Shown: positions 7,483 through 17,651 of the stretch, piece by piece
Numbering within the stretch: position 1 is the stretch's first letter
Layout of the letters: every line of letters starts with the position of its first letter
NCBI RefSeq assembly: GCF_004803465.1
Contig: NZ_SRSF01000003.1
Location: 62,001-126,000, forward strand
Direction: 5' to 3'
Source of the DNA: Neolewinella litorea
GTDB taxonomy: Bacteria > Bacteroidota > Bacteroidia > Chitinophagales > Saprospiraceae
DNA: 64,000 bases
The notes under the pieces: model-generated
What the model was told of the DNA's origin: nothing
The model's input: the letters and a program-made list of their open reading frames with translations, nothing else
The model's database searches: none
Translations under genes and position numbers: made by a program

Positions 7483-10400
7483 TGCTGTGCTCTTTTTAGC
7501 CGCCGTTTGATTTTCCATTCCGCCCGTATTGACCACAGTACCGGCACGGTAAACATGGTCACCACCTGCAGCAGCATGCCGCCGAAACTGGGGATAGCCA
7601 TCGGTACCATAATATCGGCCCCGCGCCCGGTAGCGGTGAGTACCGGGAGTAGGGCCAGGATCGTAGTGGCCGTGGTCATCATAGCAGGACGTACCCGGCG
7701 CAGCCCGCCCTCCACGACGGCGTCGCGGGCCTCCTGCACCGTGGCGGGTTCGTTGCGTTCGAAGCTGTCGCGCAGGAATGTGGCCACCAGCACCCCGTCG
7801 TCGGTAGCAATGCCGAACAGGGCCAGAAAGCCCACCCACACCGCCACGCTCAGGTTGATGGTCCGCATCTGGAAGAAGTCGCGCAGGTTGGTGCCGAAGA
7901 AATCGAAATTCATAAAGTCGGGATCCGCATAGCCGGCCAGCATCAGAAAGCCGCCGCTGAAGGCAACGAATACCCCGCTGAAGACCATCAGTGCCACGGT
8001 GATCGACCGGAACTGGAAGTATAGGATCAGGAAGATCAGTCCCAGGGCGACGGGCAGCACGATCTTCAAGCGCGCGTCGGCGCGCACCTGCTGCTCATAG
8101 TTGCCGGCAAAGCGGTAACTGATGCCGGCCGGTACGGCCAGTTCATCCCGGGCGGTGAGGCCGGTGAGGTAGGCCTGGGCGCTCTCCACGATTTCGACTT
8201 CCGAGTAGCCGTCTTCCTTGTCAAAGAGTACGTAGCCTACCAGGAAGCCGTCTTCGCTCTTGATCATCTGCGGCCCTTGCTCATACTTCACGTCGATGAG
8301 GTCGCCCAGCGGAATTTGCTGGCCGCCACCCACGGGTACCAGGATGCGACGGATCGACTGCGGGTCGTCACGCAATTCCCGCGGATAGCGCAGCCTGACC
8401 GCGTAGCGTTCCCGCCCCTCCACCGTGGTGGTCAGGGGCATGCCGCCCACCGTGGCCATGATCTGCGCCTGAACATCGGTAACGGAAAGCCCGTAACGGG
8501 CAATAGCGTCACGGTTCACGTCCAGCAGCAGGTAGGGCTTGCCCACGATGCGGTCGGCGAACACGGCGGCGTCCTTCACGCCCTCCACGTTTTTCAGCTC
8601 GCGTTCCAGTTCCAGGCCGAACTGTTCGATGGTTTCCAGGTCGTTACCGCGCACCTTGATGCCCATGGGGGCCCGCATGCCGGTCTGCAGCATGACGAGG
8701 CGGGTCTCGATGGGTTGGAGTTTGGGGGCCGAGGTGACGCCGGGCAGGTTTACCACGCTCACGATCTCGTCCCAGATGTCGTCCGGACTCCGGATGTGGT
8801 CGCGCCACTGCCGGAAATACTGCCCGTTGGGGTCGGGCAGGAGTTCTTCAACCGAGGGGACCGCGTTGCCATCCAGGGGCGTGCCCGCCCGGGTAATGAA
8901 GTTGCCCTCGTCGTCGACGGCGAACCGCAGGCGATGACCGTTCTCGTCGGTGGCGTATTCACTTTTGTACTGGATCAGGTTTTCGTACATCGACAGCGGG
9001 GCCGGATCAAGGGCGCTGTTCACGCGTCCGGCCTTTCCAACGATGATGTCCACTTCCGGAATGGTGGTGACGGCCATGTCCAGGGTGCGCAGGTTGTTCA
9101 GGTTCTCTGCTACGCCGGCATGGGGCATGGCGGTGGGCATGAGCAAGAAGGCACCTTCACCGAGCGACGGCATGAATTCCTGGCCGATACCGCGGTAGAC
9201 GCCGATTCCCGCGATTACAAGCAGCCCCACTAACAGCAGGAACAGGTACTTCACCCGCAGGAGAAAGCGAAGAATGGAACCGTAGTAGTAAATGATCAGC
9301 CAGAAAAAACCCAGCAGCGACCCCGCCACCACCACCACGAAGATGAAGTTGTAGGCCTGCGAAGCCTGGACGCCTAGCGGCAGCCAGTAGCCCGCCAGCA
9401 GCCAGGCGAGGGTGAGGGCGATCAGGACGTTCACTAAGGTGGGGAGCCACTGCAGGCTGCGGTTGCGGAAGTCTCCGGCACCCGCGCTCGCCGCCCCCTG
9501 CGTATCCGACGTGCCGAGGGCAACAGTCACGATCCCGAGCAATCCGGCAAGAATGGCGATGGCACCCAGCCACCAACTGACGTACACCCAGGCGGCGATA
9601 CCGGCCACGATCAGAATGGCATTGCTGATGATCTTGCGGCGCCTACCGTGGCGGTCCAGCCCGAAGAGGGAGTCGGCCAGGGCCGGGATGAAGGCGATGG
9701 CCACGATGATGGCCGCCACCAGCGCGAAGGTTTTGGTGAAGGCCAGGGGGCGGAACAACTTGCCCTCGGCGGCCTCCATCGTGAAGACGGGCAGGAAGCT
9801 GATGATGGTAGTCGCTACCGCCGTGATGACTGCCGAGGCTACCTCCACCGTAGCTTCGTATATGCTTTCCCGGCGGCTCTCGCCCGGTGGGGCGTTGTTG
9901 AGGCGGTACACCATGCTTTCCGTCAGTACGATGCCCATATCGGTCATGGTGCCGATGGCGATGGCGATGCCGGAAAGAGCCACTATGTTGGCGTCGACGC
10001 CGAAGTACCGCATGGCGATGAAGCACATCAACACGGCCACCGGCAGCGTACCGGCAACCAGAAGGCTCGACTTCAGGTTGAACAGCAACAGAATGACCAC
10101 GATAGCGGTGATTAGGATCTCCAGGCTAAGGGCCTCCTCCAGCGTCCCGATCGTTTCGTAGATCAGGTTGCTGCGGTCGTAAAAGGGAACAATGGTCACC
10201 TTGCTCACCGTACCATCCTCCAGTACCCGCTGAGGCAGGCCCGGGGCCAGCTCGGCCATTTTTTCCTTTACGTTATTGATGACCTCCAGCGGGTTGGCAC
10301 CGTAACGGGCCACCACGACCCCACCGACGGCCTCGGCGCCGGATTTGTCCAGCAGGCCCCGCCGCTCCTCCGGGCCTACGTTGATGCGCGCCACGTCACC

Positions 10401-11228
10401 CAGGCGGATCGGTACGTTGTTAACTTCCGCGACCATGCTGGCTTCCAGGTCCTCGAGATTTTCCAGGTACCCGAGTCCGCGCACGAAGTATTCGGCCAGG
10501 TTGATCTCCAGGGTGGCCGCGCCGATGTCCTGGTTGCTGCCCCGCACGGCGTCCATCACCTGGTTGAGGGTGATGCCGTAGACGCGCATCTTTTCCGGGT
10601 CTACGTCTACCTGGTATTCCTTCACGTGGCCGCCGATACTGGCCACTTCACTGACGCCGCCGGCCGCGCTTAGGCCGTAGCGTACGTAGAAATCCTGCAC
10701 GGACCGCAGTTCGTCCAGGTCCCAGCCACCCACGGGTTCGCCGTCGGGGGTGCGGCCTTCGAGGGTGTACCAGTAGACCTGGCCCAGGGCCGTTGCATCG
10801 GGCCCGAGGGCGGGCACGGCGTTTTCCGGCAGCAGGTTCGGGGGCAGGCTGTTGAGCTTCTCCAGGATGCGGCTGCGCGTCCAGTAAAATTCCAGGTCCT
10901 CCTCAAAAATCAGGTAGATGCTCGAAAAGCCGAACATGGAGGTCGACCGCACGCTCTTGACGCCCGGTATTCCGAGCAGGGTAGTGGTGAGGGGGTAGGT
11001 GACCTGGTTCTCGACGTCCTGTGGTGATTGGCCTGGCCAGTCGGTAAATACGATCTGCTGGTTCTCCCCGATATCGGGGATGGCATCCACGGCCACGGGG
11101 TCGCGCGGCAGGCCGGCGAGCTCGAAATTGAAGGGCGCCGTGGCCAGTCCCCAGCCGATCAGGATGAGTAACAATAGCCAGACGACCAGCTTGTTTTCCA
11201 GGAAGAAACGAATAATGGCAGCTAACAT
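7479..11228 (-). CDS. cusA: CusA/CzcA-family heavy-metal RND efflux pump
   Basis: 1249 residues; family members are often near 1040. It has the RND plan: an N-terminal membrane helix, a large periplasmic porter loop, a central membrane bundle with the proton-relay region, a second loop and a C-terminal bundle. GIAIAIGTMTDMGIVLTESMVY is the typical TM4 region with acidic residues. The extra length is mostly in the middle, where additional hydrophobic segments and a loop (about residues 530-660) separate the two halves. It drives proton-coupled export of Cu(I)/Ag(I) or other divalent metals; the copper-rich neighbourhood favours copper. First gene of the cusA-cusC-cusB-araC run. Confidence 0.95.
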   Translation of the reverse strand: MLAAIIRFFLENKLVVWLLLLILIGWGLATAPFNFELAGLPRDPVAVDAIPDIGENQQIVFTDWPGQSPQDVENQVTYPLTTTLLGIPGVKSVRSTSMFGFSSIYLIFEEDLEFYWTRSRILEKLNSLPPNLLPENAVPALGPDATALGQVYWYTLEGRTPDGEPVGGWDLDELRSVQDFYVRYGLSAAGGVSEVASIGGHVKEYQVDVDPEKMRVYGITLNQVMDAVRGSNQDIGAATLEINLAEYFVRGLGYLENLEDLEASMVAEVNNVPIRLGDVARINVGPEERRGLLDKSGAEAVGGVVVARYGANPLEVINNVKEKMAELAPGLPQRVLEDGTVSKVTIVPFYDRSNLIYETIGTLEEALSLEILITAIVVILLLFNLKSSLLVAGTLPVAVLMCFIAMRYFGVDANIVALSGIAIAIGTMTDMGIVLTESMVYRLNNAPPGESRRESIYEATVEVASAVITAVATTIISFLPVFTMEAAEGKLFRPLAFTKTFALVAAIIVAIAFIPALADSLFGLDRHGRRRKIISNAILIVAGIAAWVYVSWWLGAIAILAGLLGIVTVALGTSDTQGAASAGAGDFRNRSLQWLPTLVNVLIALTLAWLLAGYWLPLGVQASQAYNFIFVVVVAGSLLGFFWLIIYYYGSILRFLLRVKYLFLLLVGLLVIAGIGVYRGIGQEFMPSLGEGAFLLMPTAMPHAGVAENLNNLRTLDMAVTTIPEVDIIVGKAGRVNSALDPAPLSMYENLIQYKSEYATDENGHRLRFAVDDEGNFITRAGTPLDGNAVPSVEELLPDPNGQYFRQWRDHIRSPDDIWDEIVSVVNLPGVTSAPKLQPIETRLVMLQTGMRAPMGIKVRGNDLETIEQFGLELERELKNVEGVKDAAVFADRIVGKPYLLLDVNRDAIARYGLSVTDVQAQIMATVGGMPLTTTVEGRERYAVRLRYPRELRDDPQSIRRILVPVGGGQQIPLGDLIDVKYEQGPQMIKSEDGFLVGYVLFDKEDGYSEVEIVESAQAYLTGLTARDELAVPAGISYRFAGNYEQQVRADARLKIVLPVALGLIFLILYFQFRSITVALMVFSGVFVAFSGGFLMLAGYADPDFMNFDFFGTNLRDFFQMRTINLSVAVWVGFLALFGIATDDGVLVATFLRDSFERNEPATVQEARDAVVEGGLRRVRPAMMTTATTILALLPVLTATGRGADIMVPMAIPSFGGMLLQVVTMFTVPVLWSIRAEWKIKRRLKRAQQ

Positions 11229-11299
11229 ATATTTGCCTTTTCACAACGAGAGAAGCCCTCTACGCGGGCGGTAGAAGGCAATCGGGGGAAAGGCGTATG

Positions 11300-11719
11300 C
11301 TACAAACGGAAGACCTGCCAGCGGCTCGGCACGTCGATGACGAGCGGGGGCGGTCGGTAATTTTGAAAGCGGCGCAGGGCGGCGTCGCGCAGGTGCAGGG
11401 CAAATTCGGGAAACAGCGCGGGCGGGGTGGCAGGCAGTGCCCAGGCCAACGCGGGCAACGGGATCGTTTCGCTGAGTTGGCGATCGTCGTCCCACTGCAC
11501 GAATTCGTGCTCATCGTCGCAGCAGCCTTTTTTGGCCGGGGCGGCGTGCATGGGGCAAACCGGTGCCTTGACCTTTACCTGCGCCATATCGCAGGGCTGC
11601 TCGTCACCGAACAGACTGAGTGACTTGAGCTCCCCCATACAGAAATGGCGGTTCACCGTAACGCCGACGGAGCCGACGAGCATGGTAAAGGCCAGGAAAA
11701 GGGGAAGAATTTGGTTCAC
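11300..11719 (-). CDS. HYC_CC_PP-type small envelope protein
   Basis: 139 residues from a GTG start at 11719. A signal peptide (LFLAFTMLVGSVGVTVN) is followed by HFCMGE, a second Cys region with CPMHA, then GCCDDEHEF, and a C-terminal YRPPPLV. These blocks (an HxC, a CC and a proline pair) define a small protein family of Bacteroidota known only by those motifs. Here the first block is HFC. It sits 71 nt upstream of cusA on the same strand, so a metal-binding accessory role in the efflux operon is plausible. A perfect 10-bp palindrome (GTTAGCTAAC) lies just upstream at 11724-11733. Confidence 0.82.
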   Translation of the reverse strand: MNQILPLFLAFTMLVGSVGVTVNRHFCMGELKSLSLFGDEQPCDMAQVKVKAPVCPMHAAPAKKGCCDDEHEFVQWDDDRQLSETIPLPALAWALPATPPALFPEFALHLRDAALRRFQNYRPPPLVIDVPSRWQVFRL

Positions 11720-11860
11720 GTCAGTTAGCTAACGAATTAAGATACAGATAGCTTGTGCATCGGGTTGAAAAGGGGAAGGATAATTGGCGATCGCCGCGGT
11801 ATTGCGCGTTAATTCACGATTATATGGGTGTTACTGATCCGCGGCGGGTACCGGGCAACC

Positions 11861-12184
11861 TCAGCACGTGCCGTCCCGAAAACGGTTAAAAAGCCCATTG
11901 AGGGCCGCTTGTACTTCCCGCCAGCGTGCCGGATTGATGCAGTAGCTCCGACTGTTTCCGGCGGTGCTACCCACGATGAGGCCGGCATCGCGCAATTCTC
12001 CGAGGTGACGGGAAAGGCTGGGCTGGGACAAGTCGATCACCTCGGTCAGGTCCTGGCAAATGCAGCAATCCTGTTCCAGCAAGTGCTCCAGGATGGCGAT
12101 CCGCGCGGGGTGGCCGAGAGCTTTGTACCATCCGGCCATCTGGAGTTGCGCCTCGGTATAGGCTTCTGTTTTGGTGACGCCCAT
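11861..12184 (-). CDS. ArsR/SmtB-family metalloregulator
   Basis: 107 residues, a winged helix-turn-helix repressor. KALGHPARIAILEHLLEQ is the usual N-terminal helix, DCCICQDLTEVI the arsenic-type Cys box in the alpha-3 helix, and LSQPSLSRHLGELRDAGLI the recognition helix. Such repressors leave the DNA when As(III)/Sb(III) binds the cysteines. It starts 3 nt after the stop of the DUF6428 gene, so the two form an operon. A perfect palindrome at 12679-12696 upstream of that operon is the likely self-operator. No arsenite pump or arsenate reductase follows here. Confidence 0.93.
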   Translation of the reverse strand: MGVTKTEAYTEAQLQMAGWYKALGHPARIAILEHLLEQDCCICQDLTEVIDLSQPSLSRHLGELRDAGLIVGSTAGNSRSYCINPARWREVQAALNGLFNRFRDGTC

Positions 12185-12187
12185 GAC

Positions 12188-12661
12188 CTAGCAGCAGCCG
12201 CTTCCGGGCGTACAGCCGCCCGCGGTGGCGGCGGTGAACGCGGACAGCGAAGTGAATTTTTCAGTGGGTACGCCGCAGGCTTCCCGAGCCAGGCAGTCTG
12301 TGACCAGACTGGTCAGTTGAAGTTCGCCATCCCGCTCCTCCAAACCGAACTTTTCAACCGTTACGGCACCCTGGTATTCTACCTCCAGGGGGAGGTCGCC
12401 GAGGCCAAGTTTGGCTTCCGCCAGCTCCAGGATGTGAATCAGCTTGCCGGGCGCCAAGCGGTGATCGTAGTCGTCCGCGGCCCAGAGTTGCAGACTGACC
12501 GCCCGCTGCCGGCGCAGGGTGCCGCCGCAATCGATGAAGTTTTTGGTCACTTCCCCCACCTCGGTGACGTGGAAATGGCCGGGAACACGCGCGCCGTCCG
12601 GCAGCGCAATGGTGAATCGTTCGCGCGACCGCAGGAAATGCTTGAGCTCGGAGACTTTCAT
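12188..12661 (-). CDS. DUF6428 family protein
   Basis: 157 residues. It begins MKVSELKHFLRSRERF and has a beta-rich core (VPGHFHVTEVGEV, FIDCGGTLRR, VSLQLW) matching DUF6428, a family usually encoded beside arsR and arsenic genes in Bacteroidota. The C-terminus ends in GGCTPGSGCC, three cysteines that look suited to bind metal or metalloid. The function is unknown; co-regulation with arsR by the upstream palindrome suggests a role in metal or metalloid stress. Confidence 0.85.
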   Translation of the reverse strand: MKVSELKHFLRSRERFTIALPDGARVPGHFHVTEVGEVTKNFIDCGGTLRRQRAVSLQLWAADDYDHRLAPGKLIHILELAEAKLGLGDLPLEVEYQGAVTVEKFGLEERDGELQLTSLVTDCLAREACGVPTEKFTSLSAFTAATAGGCTPGSGCC

Positions 12662-12678
12662 GGCAGATATTTTTACAA

Positions 12679-12696
12679 TATAACAATATTGTTATA
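12679..12696. promoter_or_regulatory. Palindromic operator for the DUF6428-arsR operon
   Basis: TATAACAATATTGTTATA is a perfect 18-bp palindrome, 17 nt upstream of the DUF6428 start codon, in AT-rich DNA unlike the surrounding sequence. Dyads of this size and position are typical ArsR-family binding sites; the second gene of the operon encodes such a protein. Confidence 0.85.
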
Positions 12697-12755
12697 AATA
12701 ACCGGTGGTTGTCACTGGGGTTGAATGGTTGCTCAAATTTCTTTTGACTTGCTCT

Positions 12756-14768
12756 TTACCGGTCGTAGGCCAGTAGGCGCAGGGCATTCAGGACGACGAC
12801 CATGGTAGAACCTTCGTGGGCCACTACGGCCGGGCCGAGAGTGGCGATGCCGAGCAGGGTGAGGGGAACGAGGATCGCTACCACGCCCAGGCTGATCCAC
12901 AGGTTTTGCCGGATGATGTGCCTGGCGGCGCGGCTCAGTCCGATGGCAAAGGGCAGGTTGTCGAGGCGGTCGGCCATGAGGGCTACGTCGGCGGTTTCCA
13001 GTGCCACGTCGGAACCGGCGGCACCCATGGCTACGCCTACGGTGCTGCTGGCCATGGCGGGCGCATCGTTCACACCATCGCCGATCATGGCTACGCGGCC
13101 CTCTTCTTGCTTCAGACGCAGGATGGCGTCCACCTTATCTTCGGGGAGCAGGCTGCCGAGTGGATCGGTGATGCCGATCTCTGCGGCCACGGCGTTGGCC
13201 ACGCGCTGGTTGTCGCCGGTCAGCATGATCATGCGTTCGATGCCCAGGTCTCTGAGGGCTTCCAGCGTGGGCCGGGCGCTGGGCCGCGCTACATCCATTA
13301 CGGAAATGATGCCCAGGTATTCCTTCCCGCGGTGCACGATCATGGCCGTATGCCCGGCCGTTTCCAGTTCGGTCATCTGCCGGTCGATTTCGGTAGGCAC
13401 TTCCGATCCGGTAGTTTCCTGTAGCAGACGGCGATTGCCAATGTGTACCGTTTCGCCCCGGTAGCGGGCCCGGATGCCGCGGGCGGTCAGGGCTTCCAGC
13501 TCGCTGGCCTGGTCTTTCACACTGCCGTTCAGTTCGGCCTCGCCGCCCTCCACGATCGCGGCGGCCAGGGGGTGATCACTGAGTTCTTCCACGGCTACGG
13601 CGGTGGAGAGCAGGTCTCGCCGGGTAGTGCCGTTGGCGGGCAGGACGGCCGTCAGTTTGGGTTTGCCCTCGGTGAGGGTGCCGGTCTTGTCGAAGGCGAT
13701 GGCGGTAAGCCCACCCAGGTCTTCGAGCGGCCGTCCGCCCTTTATCAGCACTCCTTTTTGCGCCGCGCGGGCCACGCCGGCGAGTACGGCGCTCGGGGTG
13801 GAGATGGCCAGGGCGCAGGGGGAGGCGGCTACCAATACGGCCATGGCGCGATAGAAACTTTCGGCGAAGGTCTCATCCAGTACCAGGAAAGCCAGCAGCA
13901 GGACGCTGACGAGCAACAGGACGCTGGGCACGTAATAGCGCTCAAATTTATCGGTCAGGTGCTGGGTCGGTGATTTCTGGTTTTCGGCCTCCTGCACCAG
14001 CACTACGAGTTTGGCCAGGGTACTGTCGCGGGCGGGCTTCAGAACGCGGATTTCCAGCACCGAACTGCCGTTGACCGTGCCGGCGAAAGTGCGGTGTTCA
14101 GCCGGCAGGGTCGCTAGGTCGAAGGTCCGGTCGGGTTCCGCGACGGGTAGTTTTTCCACCGGTACGCTTTCCCCGGTGATGGCCGACTGATCGACCGCGC
14201 TGTTGCCGGTGATCACCACGCCGTCGGCGGGGATCTTACTGTTCGGTTTGACCACCACCACGTCGCCAACTGCCAGCTCTTCCACGTCTACCTCCCGGGT
14301 ATCGCCGTTCTCGTCGCGGAGCAGTGCGGTGGCCGGCGCCAAGTCCGCCAGGGCGGAAATGGATTTGCGCGCCCGGGCCATGGCGTAGTGTTCCAGTGCG
14401 TGACCCAGGCTGAAAAGGAACAAGAGCAATGCGGCTTCTCCCCATTTGCCGAGGGCGGCGGCACCCGCGGCGGCGACGATCATCAGGAAGTCGATCTGGA
14501 AGCGTCCGGCGCTCACGCCTTCGTATGCCTCTATAGTGGCGTAGTAGCCACCGAATAGGATAGCGGCCGCAAACAAGCCGATGCTCACGGTTTCGGGGAG
14601 GTCCGCGAACAGGACCAACAACAGACCCGCGGCCCAGAACACCCCGCTAGCAATGGCGAAGTAGAGTTCCGTACGCTCGCCCAGCAGACCATGTGCCCCG
14701 CCGTGGTCGTGCGCGTCGGATGCGGGGGCTGGAGTGCCGTCCGGACTGGGTGGGGGAGGGTGGGCCAT
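12756..14768 (-). CDS. P1B-4-type metal ATPase (Zn/Co/Cd/Fe exporter-like)
   Basis: 670 residues from the ATG at 14768 (an in-frame ATG at 14810 would add 14 Pro/His-rich residues). There is no HMA domain; the N-terminus has a short His-containing stretch (DAHDHGGAHG). The intramembrane metal site is SPC at residues 316-318, not CPC, the phosphorylation motif is DKTGTLTEGKP with Asp360, and the last membrane helix has HEGSTMVVVLNALRLL. SPC plus HEGxT defines the P1B-4 group, whose members export Co, Zn, Cd or Fe. GDGVNDAPAMA marks the hinge of the ATP domain. The metal cannot be fixed from sequence. It lies upstream of the arsR unit but is separated from it by the palindromic operator, so it is probably a separate transcript. 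Confidence 0.93.
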   Translation of the reverse strand: MAHPPPPSPDGTPAPASDAHDHGGAHGLLGERTELYFAIASGVFWAAGLLLVLFADLPETVSIGLFAAAILFGGYYATIEAYEGVSAGRFQIDFLMIVAAAGAAALGKWGEAALLLFLFSLGHALEHYAMARARKSISALADLAPATALLRDENGDTREVDVEELAVGDVVVVKPNSKIPADGVVITGNSAVDQSAITGESVPVEKLPVAEPDRTFDLATLPAEHRTFAGTVNGSSVLEIRVLKPARDSTLAKLVVLVQEAENQKSPTQHLTDKFERYYVPSVLLLVSVLLLAFLVLDETFAESFYRAMAVLVAASPCALAISTPSAVLAGVARAAQKGVLIKGGRPLEDLGGLTAIAFDKTGTLTEGKPKLTAVLPANGTTRRDLLSTAVAVEELSDHPLAAAIVEGGEAELNGSVKDQASELEALTARGIRARYRGETVHIGNRRLLQETTGSEVPTEIDRQMTELETAGHTAMIVHRGKEYLGIISVMDVARPSARPTLEALRDLGIERMIMLTGDNQRVANAVAAEIGITDPLGSLLPEDKVDAILRLKQEEGRVAMIGDGVNDAPAMASSTVGVAMGAAGSDVALETADVALMADRLDNLPFAIGLSRAARHIIRQNLWISLGVVAILVPLTLLGIATLGPAVVAHEGSTMVVVLNALRLLAYDR

Positions 14769-14825
14769 GCTGTTCCTTGGTGGGTGCGGGGTACAACGGT
14801 GACCCGGCACGTATTGATCGACGGC

Positions 14826-15395
14826 CTATACGGTTTTTCGGCTTTCCAGATTCTCCCGCCCGTATTCGGTGAAATAGTGGTGGCCGGTCAGGAAGGCAGC
14901 ATTCTGTTTGTTCCAGTCCTCGTCACTGACCTCGATGCCCAGTTCGCGTCGCCACTCCTCGCGCAGCATTTCCTGGTAGTGGTCGTAGGTGTTGAAGGAA
15001 AGGTGGTACAGGTCAGCGTCGCAGATCACGGCCTCCATTTTCGTTTCGGGGCGCTGGGGCATAGTGGTCACCTCGATACAGCGTAGTACCGATTCGATGC
15101 GGGGAGCGGGGTATTTCTCCCCTTCCAGCCAGTCGCGGGCGATTTGCATGCTGACCTGTTCGTGGCCCGTGTAGGTCTTGATGTGGCCGGTATCGTGAAA
15201 CCAGGCGGCCAGCATAACGATCTCCAGTTCCTCGTCGGTCAGTTGCTCCTCCTGTCCGATCTTCAGGGCACCCTGGGTGACGTTGATCGTATGGTGGAGA
15301 TTGTGGAACACGCGATCCTTGGGCAACTGGTGAATCAGCAGCTGGGTCACGTAGCGGCCGGCACGGTAGAGGATGGTCCTGCGGTGGTGATTCAT
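14826..15395 (-). CDS. HD-domain metal-dependent phosphohydrolase
   Basis: 189 residues. The HD metal site is visible as H (in HNLHHTINV, about residue 31), the HD pair (AAWFHDTGHI, about 64-73) and a distal D (ICDADLYHL, about 125). This matches the stand-alone predicted HD phosphohydrolases; the substrate is unknown. It is the first gene of the leftward block, 226 bp from atpD and divergent from it. Confidence 0.87.
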   Translation of the reverse strand: MNHHRRTILYRAGRYVTQLLIHQLPKDRVFHNLHHTINVTQGALKIGQEEQLTDEELEIVMLAAWFHDTGHIKTYTGHEQVSMQIARDWLEGEKYPAPRIESVLRCIEVTTMPQRPETKMEAVICDADLYHLSFNTYDHYQEMLREEWRRELGIEVSDEDWNKQNAAFLTGHHYFTEYGRENLESRKTV

Positions 15396-15570
15396 GGGTC
15401 GGAAGGTGGCGAAACGGAGGGGGTGAACGCGCGGAAAGCCGCTCGTGCGCCCGGACCACTAAAAGTAACACACAATATTAATAGCCTGCATTTTATAGCG
15501 TTAACCGGCCCAAACGGAGCGTCTGATCAGGGAATCTTGTCGCCGGCTCCCAAGTTTGGAAATCCTTTCT

Positions 15571-15578
15571 TACTTTTG
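15571..15578 (+). promoter_or_regulatory. Bacteroidota-type -7 box for atpD
   Basis: TACTTTTG matches TAnnTTTG, 43 nt upstream of the atpD start. No well-placed -33 TTG is seen at the usual distance, so this is supported mainly by the -7 box and position. Confidence 0.55.
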
Positions 15579-15621
15579 CGCCTCAATTGTAACCCCTTCC
15601 CTTACTAAGAAGCTCAGATAA

Positions 15622-17139
<1,518 letters not shown>

Positions 17140-17157
17140 TCAGTACGGCAGTGCCAA

Positions 17158-17200
17158 AGTACCGTAGTACGATTGTACATAAGTACCGTACTACGGTACT
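17158..17200 (+). promoter_or_regulatory. Nested palindrome in the atpD-atpC spacer
   Basis: AGTACCGTAGTAC (17158-17170) and GTACTACGGTACT (17188-17200) form a perfect 13-bp stem with a 17-nt loop. The right arm alone is part of a second palindrome, AGTACCGTA-C-TACGGTACT (17182-17200), so two mutually exclusive hairpins are possible. No T-run follows. It may reduce or balance transcription into atpC or stabilise the atpD mRNA end. Confidence 0.7.
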
Positions 17201-17258
17201 CTGATACCGCCGCAGTCACCGCCCCTCAGACCGTACCGACCCACCGAACGCGACTACT

Positions 17259-17570
17259 ATGAAGATTTCCATCCTCTCCCCCGACCGCACCATCTTCACC
17301 GGTAACGTAGCCAGGGTCACCCTGCCCGGAACCGACGGTAGCTTCCAGTTGCTGGACAACCACGCCCCCCTGGTTTCCAGCCTCACGGAAGGTCGCGTAA
17401 CCATGGTGACGGCCACCGGCGATTACAGTTACTACGATGAGGATAAGAAGGGCATGTCCAAGGACAGCACGCCCAACCGCAGCCTCACCTTCACCATTGA
17501 TCGCGGATTCGTGGAGGTGCTCAATAACGAGGTGAATCTTCTCGTACAGGGCGCGCGCAACATGCGCTAG
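17259..17570 (+). CDS. atpC: F1F0 ATP synthase subunit epsilon
   Basis: 103 residues. The N-terminal beta-sandwich of epsilon is clear (MKISILSPDRTIFTGNV, LPGTDGSFQLLDNHAPLVS). The protein is short: the C-terminal helical hairpin of the longer bacterial epsilon is missing, and an extra stretch (DYSYYDEDKKGMSKDSTPNRS) interrupts the usual beta-strand region. Short epsilons are usual in this phylum. It is in the same direction as atpD, behind the nested palindrome. Confidence 0.93.
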   Translation: MKISILSPDRTIFTGNVARVTLPGTDGSFQLLDNHAPLVSSLTEGRVTMVTATGDYSYYDEDKKGMSKDSTPNRSLTFTIDRGFVEVLNNEVNLLVQGARNMR

Positions 17571-17651
17571 GGCACTCGGCCCTCCATTATTCTATTACGG
17601 TTTTTCACAGGAGTTCCCTCGCCGGGTAGCCCTTATCTGCGTTGATCCCGG

